A DNA stretch of 64,000 bases from a bacterium. GTDB taxonomy: Bacteria > Sysuimicrobiota > Sysuimicrobiia > Sysuimicrobiales > Humicultoraceae. The translations under genes and the position numbers were made by a program. Shown one piece after another: positions 56,302-63,173 of the stretch (position 1 is its first letter; each line of letters opens with the position of its first letter). Below the pieces are notes generated by a model. It was not told the DNA's origin. It worked only from the letters and a program-made list of their open reading frames with translations, and did no database searches. The stretch lies in contig JAVHLI010000005.1 in assembly GCA_031082185.1 (NCBI GenBank), positions 1-64,000 on the forward strand. The letters are read 5' to 3'.

Positions 56302-57792
56302 ATGCGGCGTAGCGAACACGGCGCCACCCTGACCGAACTCCTGGCAGTCGCGGCCATGTTCACGCTTGTGCTCGCCGCGCTGGTACCATTGCTGGCGATC
56401 GGCCGGGATACCTGGAACCGCGTTGACCGGCATGCCGAGGTCACGCAGAACGCCCGCCGGGCGCTGGACAAGCTCGTGCGCGAGGTGCGTACGGCGCAGA
56501 GCTTCCAGGTCGTGGGCGACTCGCTGGTCCGATTCACCGCGGCTGCCGGCGACGGCAGCGGCGCGGCGCCCTCAGTGGAGTTCCAGCTTAACGCAGGGAC
56601 GAATGAGCTGGAGTACCGTCAAAGCGGGGGGTTCTTCTTCCGCCGGCGCATAACTGTCACCGCCGGGACCGCGGTTCCGGCGGGCTACTCCGTCCCGATC
56701 GTCCTCGACCACGCGGCGCTGGTCACCGCGGGCAAGAGCCTGCCCAGCGGGAACGACGTGCGGATCGTCTACTGGACGGGTTCCCGGTGGCAGGAGCTCG
56801 ACCGCTTCAACTTCAACTTCACGACCACACCCACCGCCTGGAACACGACGGCCGTGCGCCTGTGGTTCCGGCTTCAGGCGCCGATCGCGGCAGGAGCGTC
56901 GGACACCAACTACTACCTCCACCACGGAGACCTCTCGGCGGGCTCACCCCCGGCAAATGCGGACTACGTCTTCCTGGACTACGAGGACGGCTCCAGCCTG
57001 ACCGGGTGGACGCGAAGGGACGGGTGTGCCGGTACGCACTCCGCCTCCGCAGACGGGTTCGTCTTCACGGCGAGCAGCGGAAGCTGTCACTACCAGTTCA
57101 GCAAGAGCCTCTCTCACAGCGATGTGGAGATCTTCTGGGGGTTCTGGAGTTCGGCGGTAGGTGCCGCGGACGGTCACCAGACCGGAATGAGCGCCCGGCG
57201 CAGCGACACGGGCGTGGGGTACATCGTCACCCTGGCCGACGAGGTCAACGCCACGCTGAGAGTTAGGTATTGGACCGTGTGGAGTACTACCGGCGGTGCC
57301 ATCGGCTCGGTTGCCGCGAGCGTGACCCCGGGAACCGATTACTACGGCAGGTTCTATCTGGTCGGCTCAGCGCTCAAGGTGAAGTACTGGGCCGTTGGTG
57401 CGGCTGAGCCTGGTTGGAGGCTCGAGGTAACCAACTCCACGGTCGCCTCCGGACCGCACTACGGGCAGGTTGATGGTTACTCCACGCCACAGAACCACAA
57501 GCACCGGTACGTCATCGTCAGGCGTCGCGTCGCCGATCCCGAGCCCACCACGGCGCTGGCCGCCGAGGAGGCTGCGCCGGCCCCGGGCGCCTGGCAGCCC
57601 CTGGCCGGCCCGTTCCGCGCCATGAGTGTCCAGTGCTTCAACGCCGCCGGCAGCGTGGTCGCGTGCCCGGCGGGCCCCGGCGCGGCCGCCGCCGCCGTCA
57701 GGTCGGTGCAGATCTCGCTGACAGCCATGGATCCCACAGGAGAGGTCGCGGACATTGTGGTCACCTCGCGTGCATACCGACAGGCCCCGTAG
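56302..57792 (+). CDS. GspJ/PilW-type minor pseudopilin with inserted lectin-like (DUF2341-type) domain
   Basis: 496 residues; ordinary GspJ/PilW is about 200-250. Leader RRSEHG-ATLTELLAVAAMF (Ala instead of Phe at +1, Glu at +5), then the helix and NARRALDKLVREVRTAQSFQ. From residue about 108 an insertion of some 290 residues begins: FFRRRITVTAGTAVPAGYSV, DVRIVYWTGSRWQELDRFNF and ASDTNYYLHHGDLSAGSPP, typical of DUF2341. Concanavalin-like strands follow (ADYVFLDYEDGSSLTGWTRR to YGQVDGYSTPQNHKHRY). The GspJ end then resumes (AVRSVQISLTAMDPTGEVAD). It is probably a tip adhesin or sensor. Confidence 0.83.
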   Translation: MRRSEHGATLTELLAVAAMFTLVLAALVPLLAIGRDTWNRVDRHAEVTQNARRALDKLVREVRTAQSFQVVGDSLVRFTAAAGDGSGAAPSVEFQLNAGTNELEYRQSGGFFFRRRITVTAGTAVPAGYSVPIVLDHAALVTAGKSLPSGNDVRIVYWTGSRWQELDRFNFNFTTTPTAWNTTAVRLWFRLQAPIAAGASDTNYYLHHGDLSAGSPPANADYVFLDYEDGSSLTGWTRRDGCAGTHSASADGFVFTASSGSCHYQFSKSLSHSDVEIFWGFWSSAVGAADGHQTGMSARRSDTGVGYIVTLADEVNATLRVRYWTVWSTTGGAIGSVAASVTPGTDYYGRFYLVGSALKVKYWAVGAAEPGWRLEVTNSTVASGPHYGQVDGYSTPQNHKHRYVIVRRRVADPEPTTALAAEEAAPAPGAWQPLAGPFRAMSVQCFNAAGSVVACPAGPGAAAAAVRSVQISLTAMDPTGEVADIVVTSRAYRQAP

Positions 57793-57811
57793 CAGGCACC
57801 TCGCGGCCTCG

Positions 57812-58366
57812 TTGCGGACTTCGGCGGCCCCATTTCGGCCAGCGCGATCGGGCGAGGCGGGCGTCGCCCTCGTCATGGCAGTCGTGGTGACGATGATCCT
57901 GGCGTTGATCGTGGCAGGCATCGCGCAGTTGATGATCGCCGAGATGGAGATGGGCCGACTCACGCGGTGGGACGCCGAGGCGCAATACCTGGCCCAGGCA
58001 GGCTTGGAGCACCAGATATACCTGCTCAAAGCAGACAAGACGGCCGCGGCGGTTCCGTACACCAACTACCCTGTCACGCTGGATCAGCGCACCTGGTACA
58101 TCACCACGCGGCGGTGCCTGCTCTCCACCCCGGCCGACTGCACCAGCATCGTCGCCGCCGATATCGCCGCCCGCCGCTGGTGCATCCTGTCCACGGGTGA
58201 GATCCGCCGCTACACCGGCGCAACCTTCGTAGTCCTGCAGACCCGCACGATCCGCGCCGAGGTGGACATCACCTACGGGGGGGCCTCGCCGCTCTACGGA
58301 ACCCCGCTCAGGGTCACGACCCTGCGCTGGGAGGAAGACCTGCGCGCCTCACCCACCTGCCCCTGA
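57812..58366 (+). CDS. PilX-type minor pilin
   Basis: About 184 residues. The N-terminus is GEAGVALVMAVVVTMILALI followed by AQLMIAEMEMGRLTRWDAEA and QYLAQAGLEHQIYLLKA, the PilX_N signature (AxxxAEAGLE pattern). The head has three cysteines around residues 110-150. I list TTG 57812 because it follows the previous stop and leaves a short leader; TTG 57755 and GTG 57770 are alternatives and overlap the GspJ-like gene. Last gene of the pilus operon. Confidence 0.78.
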   Translation: MRTSAAPFRPARSGEAGVALVMAVVVTMILALIVAGIAQLMIAEMEMGRLTRWDAEAQYLAQAGLEHQIYLLKADKTAAAVPYTNYPVTLDQRTWYITTRRCLLSTPADCTSIVAADIAARRWCILSTGEIRRYTGATFVVLQTRTIRAEVDITYGGASPLYGTPLRVTTLRWEEDLRASPTCP

Positions 58367-58369
58367 CGA

Positions 58370-58384
58370 CGGCCTCTGGTCGGA
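58370..58384. repeat. Left copy of a 15-bp direct repeat flanking the toxin-antitoxin pair
   Basis: CGGCCTCTGGTCGGA here is repeated exactly at 59125-59139. The right copy belongs to the 3' end of plsC; the left copy lies just past the PilX stop. The 740-bp interval contains only the Phd/VapC module and its promoter. Confidence 0.6.
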
Positions 58385-58394
58385 AACAAAGATC

Positions 58395-58436
58395 TTGACG
58401 GCCGTAGCGTACGCGCTAGACTGGTCTCAGACTGGT
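58395..58436 (+). promoter_or_regulatory. Promoter and direct-repeat operator of the phd-vapC module
   Basis: -35 TTGACG (58395-58400), 16-bp spacer, -10 TAGACT (58417-58422). A direct repeat AGACTGGT (58418-58425 and 58429-58436, 11-bp period) overlaps the -10 and start site, as expected for antitoxin autoregulation. Confidence 0.65.
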
Positions 58437-58452
58437 TGTTTTGGGGATCTCC

Positions 58453-58692
58453 ATGCGAACGATCGGATCCTATGAGGCGAAGACGCATCTTCCCAGACTT
58501 CTGGAGGAAGTCCAGCAGGGAGAGGCCATCATCATCAGCAAGCACGGCGTCCCTGTGGCGATGCTGGTACCGGTCCCGGAATCTCGCCGACGGAATCCCG
58601 GCCGGGTGATTGGCGCCCTGCGCACGTTCCGGAAGGGGATCACCTTGAGGCCTCTCTTGCTGCGTGACCTGATTGAGGAAGGCCGCCGCTGA
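58453..58692 (+). CDS. Phd/YefM-family antitoxin
   Basis: 79 residues from ATG 58453. RTIGSYEAKTHLPRLLEEVQ and QGEAIIISKHGVPVAMLVPV are the Phd/YefM DNA-binding fold. The C-terminus (GALRTFRKGITLRPLLLRDL) would wrap the toxin. It lies two bases before the VapC gene and overlaps neither neighbour. It represses its own promoter with the toxin as co-repressor in known systems. Confidence 0.93.
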   Translation: MRTIGSYEAKTHLPRLLEEVQQGEAIIISKHGVPVAMLVPVPESRRRNPGRVIGALRTFRKGITLRPLLLRDLIEEGRR

Positions 58693-58694
58693 GG

Positions 58695-59111
58695 ATGGAG
58701 TTCGTCCTGGACACGTCCGTCACGATGTCCTGGTGCTTCGAGGATGAGGCGACACCGTACACCGAGGCCACACTCGACCGGTTGCAGGGCGCCACAGCCG
58801 TTGTCCCTTCGATCTGGCCGCTGGAGGTCGCCAATGTTCTGCTCTCTGCCGAGCGGCGGGGACGGCTGACGGAGGCCCAGAGCACACGCTTCATCGAACT
58901 CCTGGGTGCCCTCCCGATCGTCATGGAGCAGCCCTCCGTAGACCGCGTCCTCGGCGCGGTCCTCCTACTGGGCAGGCAACACGCCCTCTCCGCCTACGAC
59001 GCCGCCTATCTGGAACTGGCCGCCCGGCATGGGCTGCCGCTGGCCACGCGGGATGAGAGGATTGTCACCGCGGCGGCCGCCATCGGTGTGAAGATGGTCC
59101 AGCTTGCCTGA
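58695..59111 (+). CDS. vapC: VapC-family PIN-domain ribonuclease toxin
   Basis: 138 residues with the PIN acidic set: Asp in EFVLDTSVTMSWCFEDE, Glu in WPLEVANVLLSAERRG, Asp in LSAYDAAYLELAARHGLPLA and the last in TRDERIVTAA. It cleaves RNA, often initiator tRNA, when freed from its antitoxin. It ends four bases before the convergent plsC stop. The pair is bounded by 15-bp direct repeats. Confidence 0.93.
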   Translation: MEFVLDTSVTMSWCFEDEATPYTEATLDRLQGATAVVPSIWPLEVANVLLSAERRGRLTEAQSTRFIELLGALPIVMEQPSVDRVLGAVLLLGRQHALSAYDAAYLELAARHGLPLATRDERIVTAAAAIGVKMVQLA

Positions 59112-59115
59112 TACT

Positions 59116-59739
59116 TCAGACCCTCGGCCTCTGGTCGGACGGCAGGAGCGCCGCGATCCCGTCCATGAAGCGCCTACCCCATGCCTCCAGGTCTGCCCGC
59201 GTGATGCGGCCGTCGTGCCGCGGGACCGCGATGGGCGGACCGAACCGGACGATGACCGAGTGCCGGCGGGGCAGTCGCGTGCCCTTGGGCATAGCGTGCT
59301 GTGTACCGATCACGGCCATCGGCAATACCGGGACGCCGGCGCGCAGCGCCAGGAGCGCGGCGCCGGGCTCGGCCTGCATCAACCGTCCGTCGGCGCTGCG
59401 CGTGCCCTCCGGGAACATCAGAACGAGTTCGCCGTGGGAAAGGGCGTCCAGCGCGGTGCGGATCGAGCGCCGGTCCGCCTGACCCCTCCGAACAGGGAAG
59501 GTGCCCACGGTACGCAGCAGCCAGCCGAGAACGGGTATCTGCAGCAGCTCGTGCTTGGCCATGAAGCGGGCGCGGCGCCTGAGCGCCACCCCGGCGATCG
59601 GCGGGTCCGCGGCGCTGACATGGTTGCAGACGGCCAGGACCGGACCCTCCGCCGGTTCGTTCTCGCGGCCCTCCACCCGCAGCCGGAAATGCAGGAAGAA
59701 GTAGAAGCTGAAGAGGAGCTTCCAGAAGCTATACCACAT
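59116..59739 (-). CDS. plsC: 1-acyl-sn-glycerol-3-phosphate acyltransferase
   Basis: About 207 residues from ATG 59739, overlapping the cmk stop; GGGAG lies eight bases upstream. An N-terminal membrane segment (WYSFWKLLFSFYFFLHF) precedes the acyltransferase motifs. They are NHVSAADPPI (HxxxxD), TFPVRRGQADRRSI, LMFPEGTRS and AGVPVLPMAVIGT. It makes phosphatidic acid from the PlsY product. cmk and plsC are a common pair. Confidence 0.94.
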   Translation of the reverse strand: MWYSFWKLLFSFYFFLHFRLRVEGRENEPAEGPVLAVCNHVSAADPPIAGVALRRRARFMAKHELLQIPVLGWLLRTVGTFPVRRGQADRRSIRTALDALSHGELVLMFPEGTRSADGRLMQAEPGAALLALRAGVPVLPMAVIGTQHAMPKGTRLPRRHSVIVRFGPPIAVPRHDGRITRADLEAWGRRFMDGIAALLPSDQRPRV

Positions 59740-60412
59740 CCGTGCGCTCCCTGACGAGTTGTACGATCGCGGCAACCACCTGTTCTGAGGTCAAGAGGGT
59801 AGTGTCGAGGATCACGGCGTCATCTGCCGGCCGCAGCGGTGAGTGTGACCGCGTCTCATCGCGCGCGTCCCGCTCGGCCTCCTGGCGCCGGACCTCGTCC
59901 AAGCCCACCTCCACCCCTCTTGCCCTCAGTTCGTCGTGCCGCCGCAGGGTCCTCGCCTCAAGGCTGGCCCCGAGGAACACCTTGACCTCGGCATTGGGGA
60001 AGACGACCGTACCGATGTCACGCCCCTCCATCACGATTCCACCCGCGGACCCGAGCGCCTGCTGCCGCGCGACCAGCGCGACGCGCACTCCGGGCACGGC
60101 GCTGACGATGGAGGCCGCGGTGCTGACCTCCGGGGCGCGGATCGCCTCGGTCACGTCTTCGCCGTCCAAGACGACTCTCTCCCCACCTGGCGCTGGGTGG
60201 AACTCGATGGCCAGCGAGGCGGCCAGGGCGGTGAGGGCGGCGGCATCGCCCAGGTCAACGCAACGCTTCATGGATGCCAACGCCACCGAGCGATACATAG
60301 CGCCGGTGTCTATGTGCCGGAACCCCAGGATGTCGGCCACGGCCCTTGCCACGGTGGACTTGCCTGACGCGGTAGTACCGTCTATCGCCACCACCGGGCG
60401 CCTCCGGCTCAT
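59729..60412 (-). CDS. cmk: Cytidylate kinase
   Basis: 227 residues. P-loop VVAIDGTTASGKSTVARAVA, then FRHIDTGAMYRSVALAS, the CMP-binding insert region VDLGDAAALTALAASLAIEF, and GIVMEGRDIGTVVFPNAEVK, followed by RRQEAERDARDETRSHSPLR. It phosphorylates CMP and dCMP. It starts at ATG 60412, overlapping the BtuD-like stop (ATGA). Confidence 0.96.
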   Translation of the reverse strand: MSRRRPVVAIDGTTASGKSTVARAVADILGFRHIDTGAMYRSVALASMKRCVDLGDAAALTALAASLAIEFHPAPGGERVVLDGEDVTEAIRAPEVSTAASIVSAVPGVRVALVARQQALGSAGGIVMEGRDIGTVVFPNAEVKVFLGASLEARTLRRHDELRARGVEVGLDEVRRQEAERDARDETRSHSPLRPADDAVILDTTLLTSEQVVAAIVQLVRERTDVV

Positions 60413-61698
60413 GGGTGGGCTCCCCTGCGGGCCAGCAACCGGCTGAGCGCCTCGATCGCCGACGGCACGTCAGGGACCACGTGCGCACCCGATGCGGCCA
60501 GACGCAACGCGGCCGCCGCAGCGGCGCCGCCGGTAAAGTCCCGCGCCTCCTGCCCCTCCACCATGATAACCGGAACCCCGGCAGCCAGCGCCGCTTCCGC
60601 TACCTCCAGGTTGCGCAGGTTCCCCGGACCGATGGGGGTGGGCGCGATTATCACCGCGCGAGAGGCGAGGGCAGCCGCGGTGGCCTCGGCGGCAGCCGCG
60701 CTGCCGATCGGCGAAAACGGCGCCTCCTCGATCACCTGGGCTCCCACGGCACGCGCCGTTTCGTCGTCGGCATCCATTACGTGCACCACTCCCACGCTCA
60801 GTCGGCAGCCCGCCTCAGCACAGCGGTTCAGGATTTCAATACCACTTCCACCGCCGCATATCACGTGAACCCGAGGACCGGTGCCCCTAACCGCCGGCCC
60901 CGGAGCCACCGTCAGGTATGGACGCCCGGTTCTGGCATCTACCCGAACGGCCACGCCGGCGCCGAACGCCTCACGGATGAGGTCTGGAGCGACCACGTCA
61001 GCCGGCCGACCGCTGGCAAGGAGGCGGCCATGGCTCAGCAGCGCCACACGATCGCAGAAGCTGGCCGCCAGGTTCAGGTCGTGGATCGCCGCCACCGCGG
61101 TGAGGCCGCGCCCAGCCAGGGTCCTCAGCAGCTCCATGATCTCAAGCTGCCGCCCCAGGTCAAGGTGGGCCGTGGGTTCGTCCAGAAGCAGGAGACGCGG
61201 CTGCTGGGCCAGGGCCCTGGCGATCAGCACTCGCTGTCGCTCTCCGCCGCTCAGGGCCTCTATGGCGCGGTCGGCCAGTTCCATAGCACCGGTCTGCTCC
61301 AGGGCCTCGTCAACGGCCCGCAGATCGGCCGCGCCGGGTCGCGCCAGCCTTCCCAGATGTGGCGCTCTCGCCCACGCCACGGCCTCGCGTACGGTGACAC
61401 CTACCGGCACGACCGGGTGCTGCGGCAGGACCGAGATCTGCCGGGCCAGCACCTCTATGGGCGTCTCGTGCGGGGCGAAGCCCTCCACGAGCACGCTGCC
61501 CGCATCCGGGCCCACCGCGCCTGCTATCGCGCGCAGGAGTGTGGTCTTGCCCGCGCCGTTGGGTCCAACGATACCAAAGAACGCCCCGGATGGTATCTCC
61601 AGGGAGACACCACCCAGCGCCGTGATACCCGCCAGCCGGCAGACCAGTCCAGCGATCTCGACCCGACACCCACCTGCGGCGGAAAGCCTACCGTCCAT
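60409..61698 (-). CDS. btuD: BtuD/FecE-type ABC ATPase fused to a C-terminal Rossmann-like domain
   Basis: 429 residues. Residues 12-260 are a full ATPase: Walker A IVGPNGAGKTTLLRAIAG, Q-loop ISVLPQHPVVPVGVTVREAV, signature EALSGGERQRVLIARALAQQ, Walker B PRLLLLDEPTAHLDLG, H-loop AVAAIHDLNLAASFCD. Residues about 275-429 form an extra domain (RVHVICGGGSGIEILNRCAE, EAPFSPIGSAAAAEATAAAL, AVIIAPTPIGPGNLRNLEVA). It is known fused to such ATPases but of unknown role. It imports cobalamin or heme/siderophores with BtuF. No permease gene is next to it. Confidence 0.88.
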   Translation of the reverse strand: MDGRLSAAGGCRVEIAGLVCRLAGITALGGVSLEIPSGAFFGIVGPNGAGKTTLLRAIAGAVGPDAGSVLVEGFAPHETPIEVLARQISVLPQHPVVPVGVTVREAVAWARAPHLGRLARPGAADLRAVDEALEQTGAMELADRAIEALSGGERQRVLIARALAQQPRLLLLDEPTAHLDLGRQLEIMELLRTLAGRGLTAVAAIHDLNLAASFCDRVALLSHGRLLASGRPADVVAPDLIREAFGAGVAVRVDARTGRPYLTVAPGPAVRGTGPRVHVICGGGSGIEILNRCAEAGCRLSVGVVHVMDADDETARAVGAQVIEEAPFSPIGSAAAAEATAAALASRAVIIAPTPIGPGNLRNLEVAEAALAAGVPVIMVEGQEARDFTGGAAAAAALRLAASGAHVVPDVPSAIEALSRLLARRGAHP

Positions 61699-62563
61699 TG
61701 CCCAGCAGCCTGGCGATCAGCTCCAGGCCTTCCACCACGCGGGGGCCGGGCCGAGCTACCAGCGAGGTCGGCAGATCGTACACGCGGCCCGCCCGCACCG
61801 CGTCCAGGACGGCCCAGCCGGGTCTCCCGCGCAGACGGTCTCCTCCGCGGTAGAGCAGCAGGATCACCTGTGGGTTCCGGCTGAGGACATCCTCGAGCGG
61901 CACCGGAACGTACCCGCGGCGATTGCCGAAGATGTTGGCGCCCCCGGCGCGGGTGACCAGATCATCCACCAGCGTCGAGCCGCCCGCAGCCAGCACGGGC
62001 TCATGCCACACCTCGATGTAGGCGGTGCGCCGGATGACCGGGCGAACGGCTGCTGCCCGGCGCCGGAGGTGCAGCGCCAGTCCCTCGGCCTCCCGGATGC
62101 GGCCCGTCACCCGGCCCAGCAGCCTGACCAGATCAACCGTCCCGTCAACCGAGGCGGCGTCCACCGCCAGCACGGGCAGGCGGAGCGCCCGCAGGCGAAC
62201 AAGCTGGTCGTGTTGCAGACTCGGCATTCCGACAACCAGATCCGGCTTGAGGGCCACAACGCGCTCCAGGCTGACCACCGCGCCGCCCACGCGCGTCCTG
62301 CCACGAACCCGCTCCGGCGGGTAGTCGTCGGAGTCGCTGATCCCGATGACCTCCCGGTCCAAGCCCAGGGCGAAGAGGACCTCTGTCACGCTCGGAGCCA
62401 TTGAGACGATCCGGACCGGCCTGGCCCGGATCGTGACGCGGACCCCGGAGGCATCCGTGAGCGTCATCGGATAGGCGCCGGCGCCTGCGGCGGCCTGGAC
62501 GCCGCCAGAAACAGAGCCCAGCAAGGCCAGCGCGAGGCAGGTGGATGCCGCCGCGAAACTCAC
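61688..62563 (-). CDS. btuF: BtuF/FepB-type metal-chelate (cobalamin-like) binding protein
   Basis: 291 residues from GTG 62563, overlapping the methyltransferase stop. A signal peptide (residues 1-26) is followed by LTDASGVRVTIRARPVRIVS and MAPSVTEVLFALGLDREVIG. Then come ISDSDDYPPE, VVGMPSLQHDQLVRLRAL, and the second lobe (WHEPVLAAGGSTLVDDLVTR). The rigid two-lobe type III binding fold suits vitamin B12 or siderophores. It overlaps the ATPase gene start by 11 bases, leaving no room for the usual BtuC gene between them. Confidence 0.9.
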   Translation of the reverse strand: MSFAAASTCLALALLGSVSGGVQAAAGAGAYPMTLTDASGVRVTIRARPVRIVSMAPSVTEVLFALGLDREVIGISDSDDYPPERVRGRTRVGGAVVSLERVVALKPDLVVGMPSLQHDQLVRLRALRLPVLAVDAASVDGTVDLVRLLGRVTGRIREAEGLALHLRRRAAAVRPVIRRTAYIEVWHEPVLAAGGSTLVDDLVTRAGGANIFGNRRGYVPVPLEDVLSRNPQVILLLYRGGDRLRGRPGWAVLDAVRAGRVYDLPTSLVARPGPRVVEGLELIARLLGNGR

Positions 62564-63144
62564 CGCCGGGCCCCCCTCGGCTTCCTGGCCACAATCCTGC
62601 CAAGTGCGCGGGAGCGCCCGCCCTCACGGAAGAGGCCCTCCTGAAGATAGAGCACCTCCCAGTTCCGGAACCGGCGCTGCAACTCGCCCTTTCTGAGCCG
62701 GTGTGCGGGCCCGCGTGGGCCAGGATCCGGCTCGGGCCACTCCAGGTGGGTCTCCAGGATCATAACCCCACCGGGCCGCACCGCCTCCTGCATCGCCGTG
62801 AGCAGCTTCCTCTTCAGGAAGAACGTGTTCACGACCACATGGTACCGCGCCTTCGGAAACCGGTAGGTATCGAGATCCGCCTCGACCCACCGCACGCGCA
62901 GGCGCCTCCGTGCAGCCCGGCGGGCCGCTACTGCCAGCGCGGTCGGTGAGATGTCAACGGCGCATACGTCGTAGCCGGCCGATGCCAGCAGCAGGGCGTT
63001 GCGCCCCAAGCCGGTGGCCACGTCCAGCGCGCGGCCCCGCGGCAATAGCGGCAGCCACCTCCTCAGCAGGCCCGACGGCGGCCCGTCGTGCACGCGCTCG
63101 CCCGCGATGTACCTGGCTTCCCACTTTCCGCGATCAACCTTCAT
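62560..63144 (-). CDS. Class I SAM-dependent methyltransferase
   Basis: 194 residues. Motif I is GRALDVATGLGRNALLLASAGYDV, given here in part as ALDVATGLGRNALLL, followed by CAVDISPTALAVAAR, the acidic-loop VEADLDTYRFPKARYHVVVN and MILETHLEWPEPDPG. The size and TehB-like ending (HRLKGELQRRFRNWEVLYLQE-like region) suggest a TehB/small-molecule methyltransferase. It overlaps btuF by four bases. No precise substrate can be given. Confidence 0.85.
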   Translation of the reverse strand: MKVDRGKWEARYIAGERVHDGPPSGLLRRWLPLLPRGRALDVATGLGRNALLLASAGYDVCAVDISPTALAVAARRAARRRLRVRWVEADLDTYRFPKARYHVVVNTFFLKRKLLTAMQEAVRPGGVMILETHLEWPEPDPGPRGPAHRLRKGELQRRFRNWEVLYLQEGLFREGGRSRALGRIVARKPRGARR

Positions 63145-63173
63145 CCCGCATCCCCTCAGCGCCCCTCCAGCCT

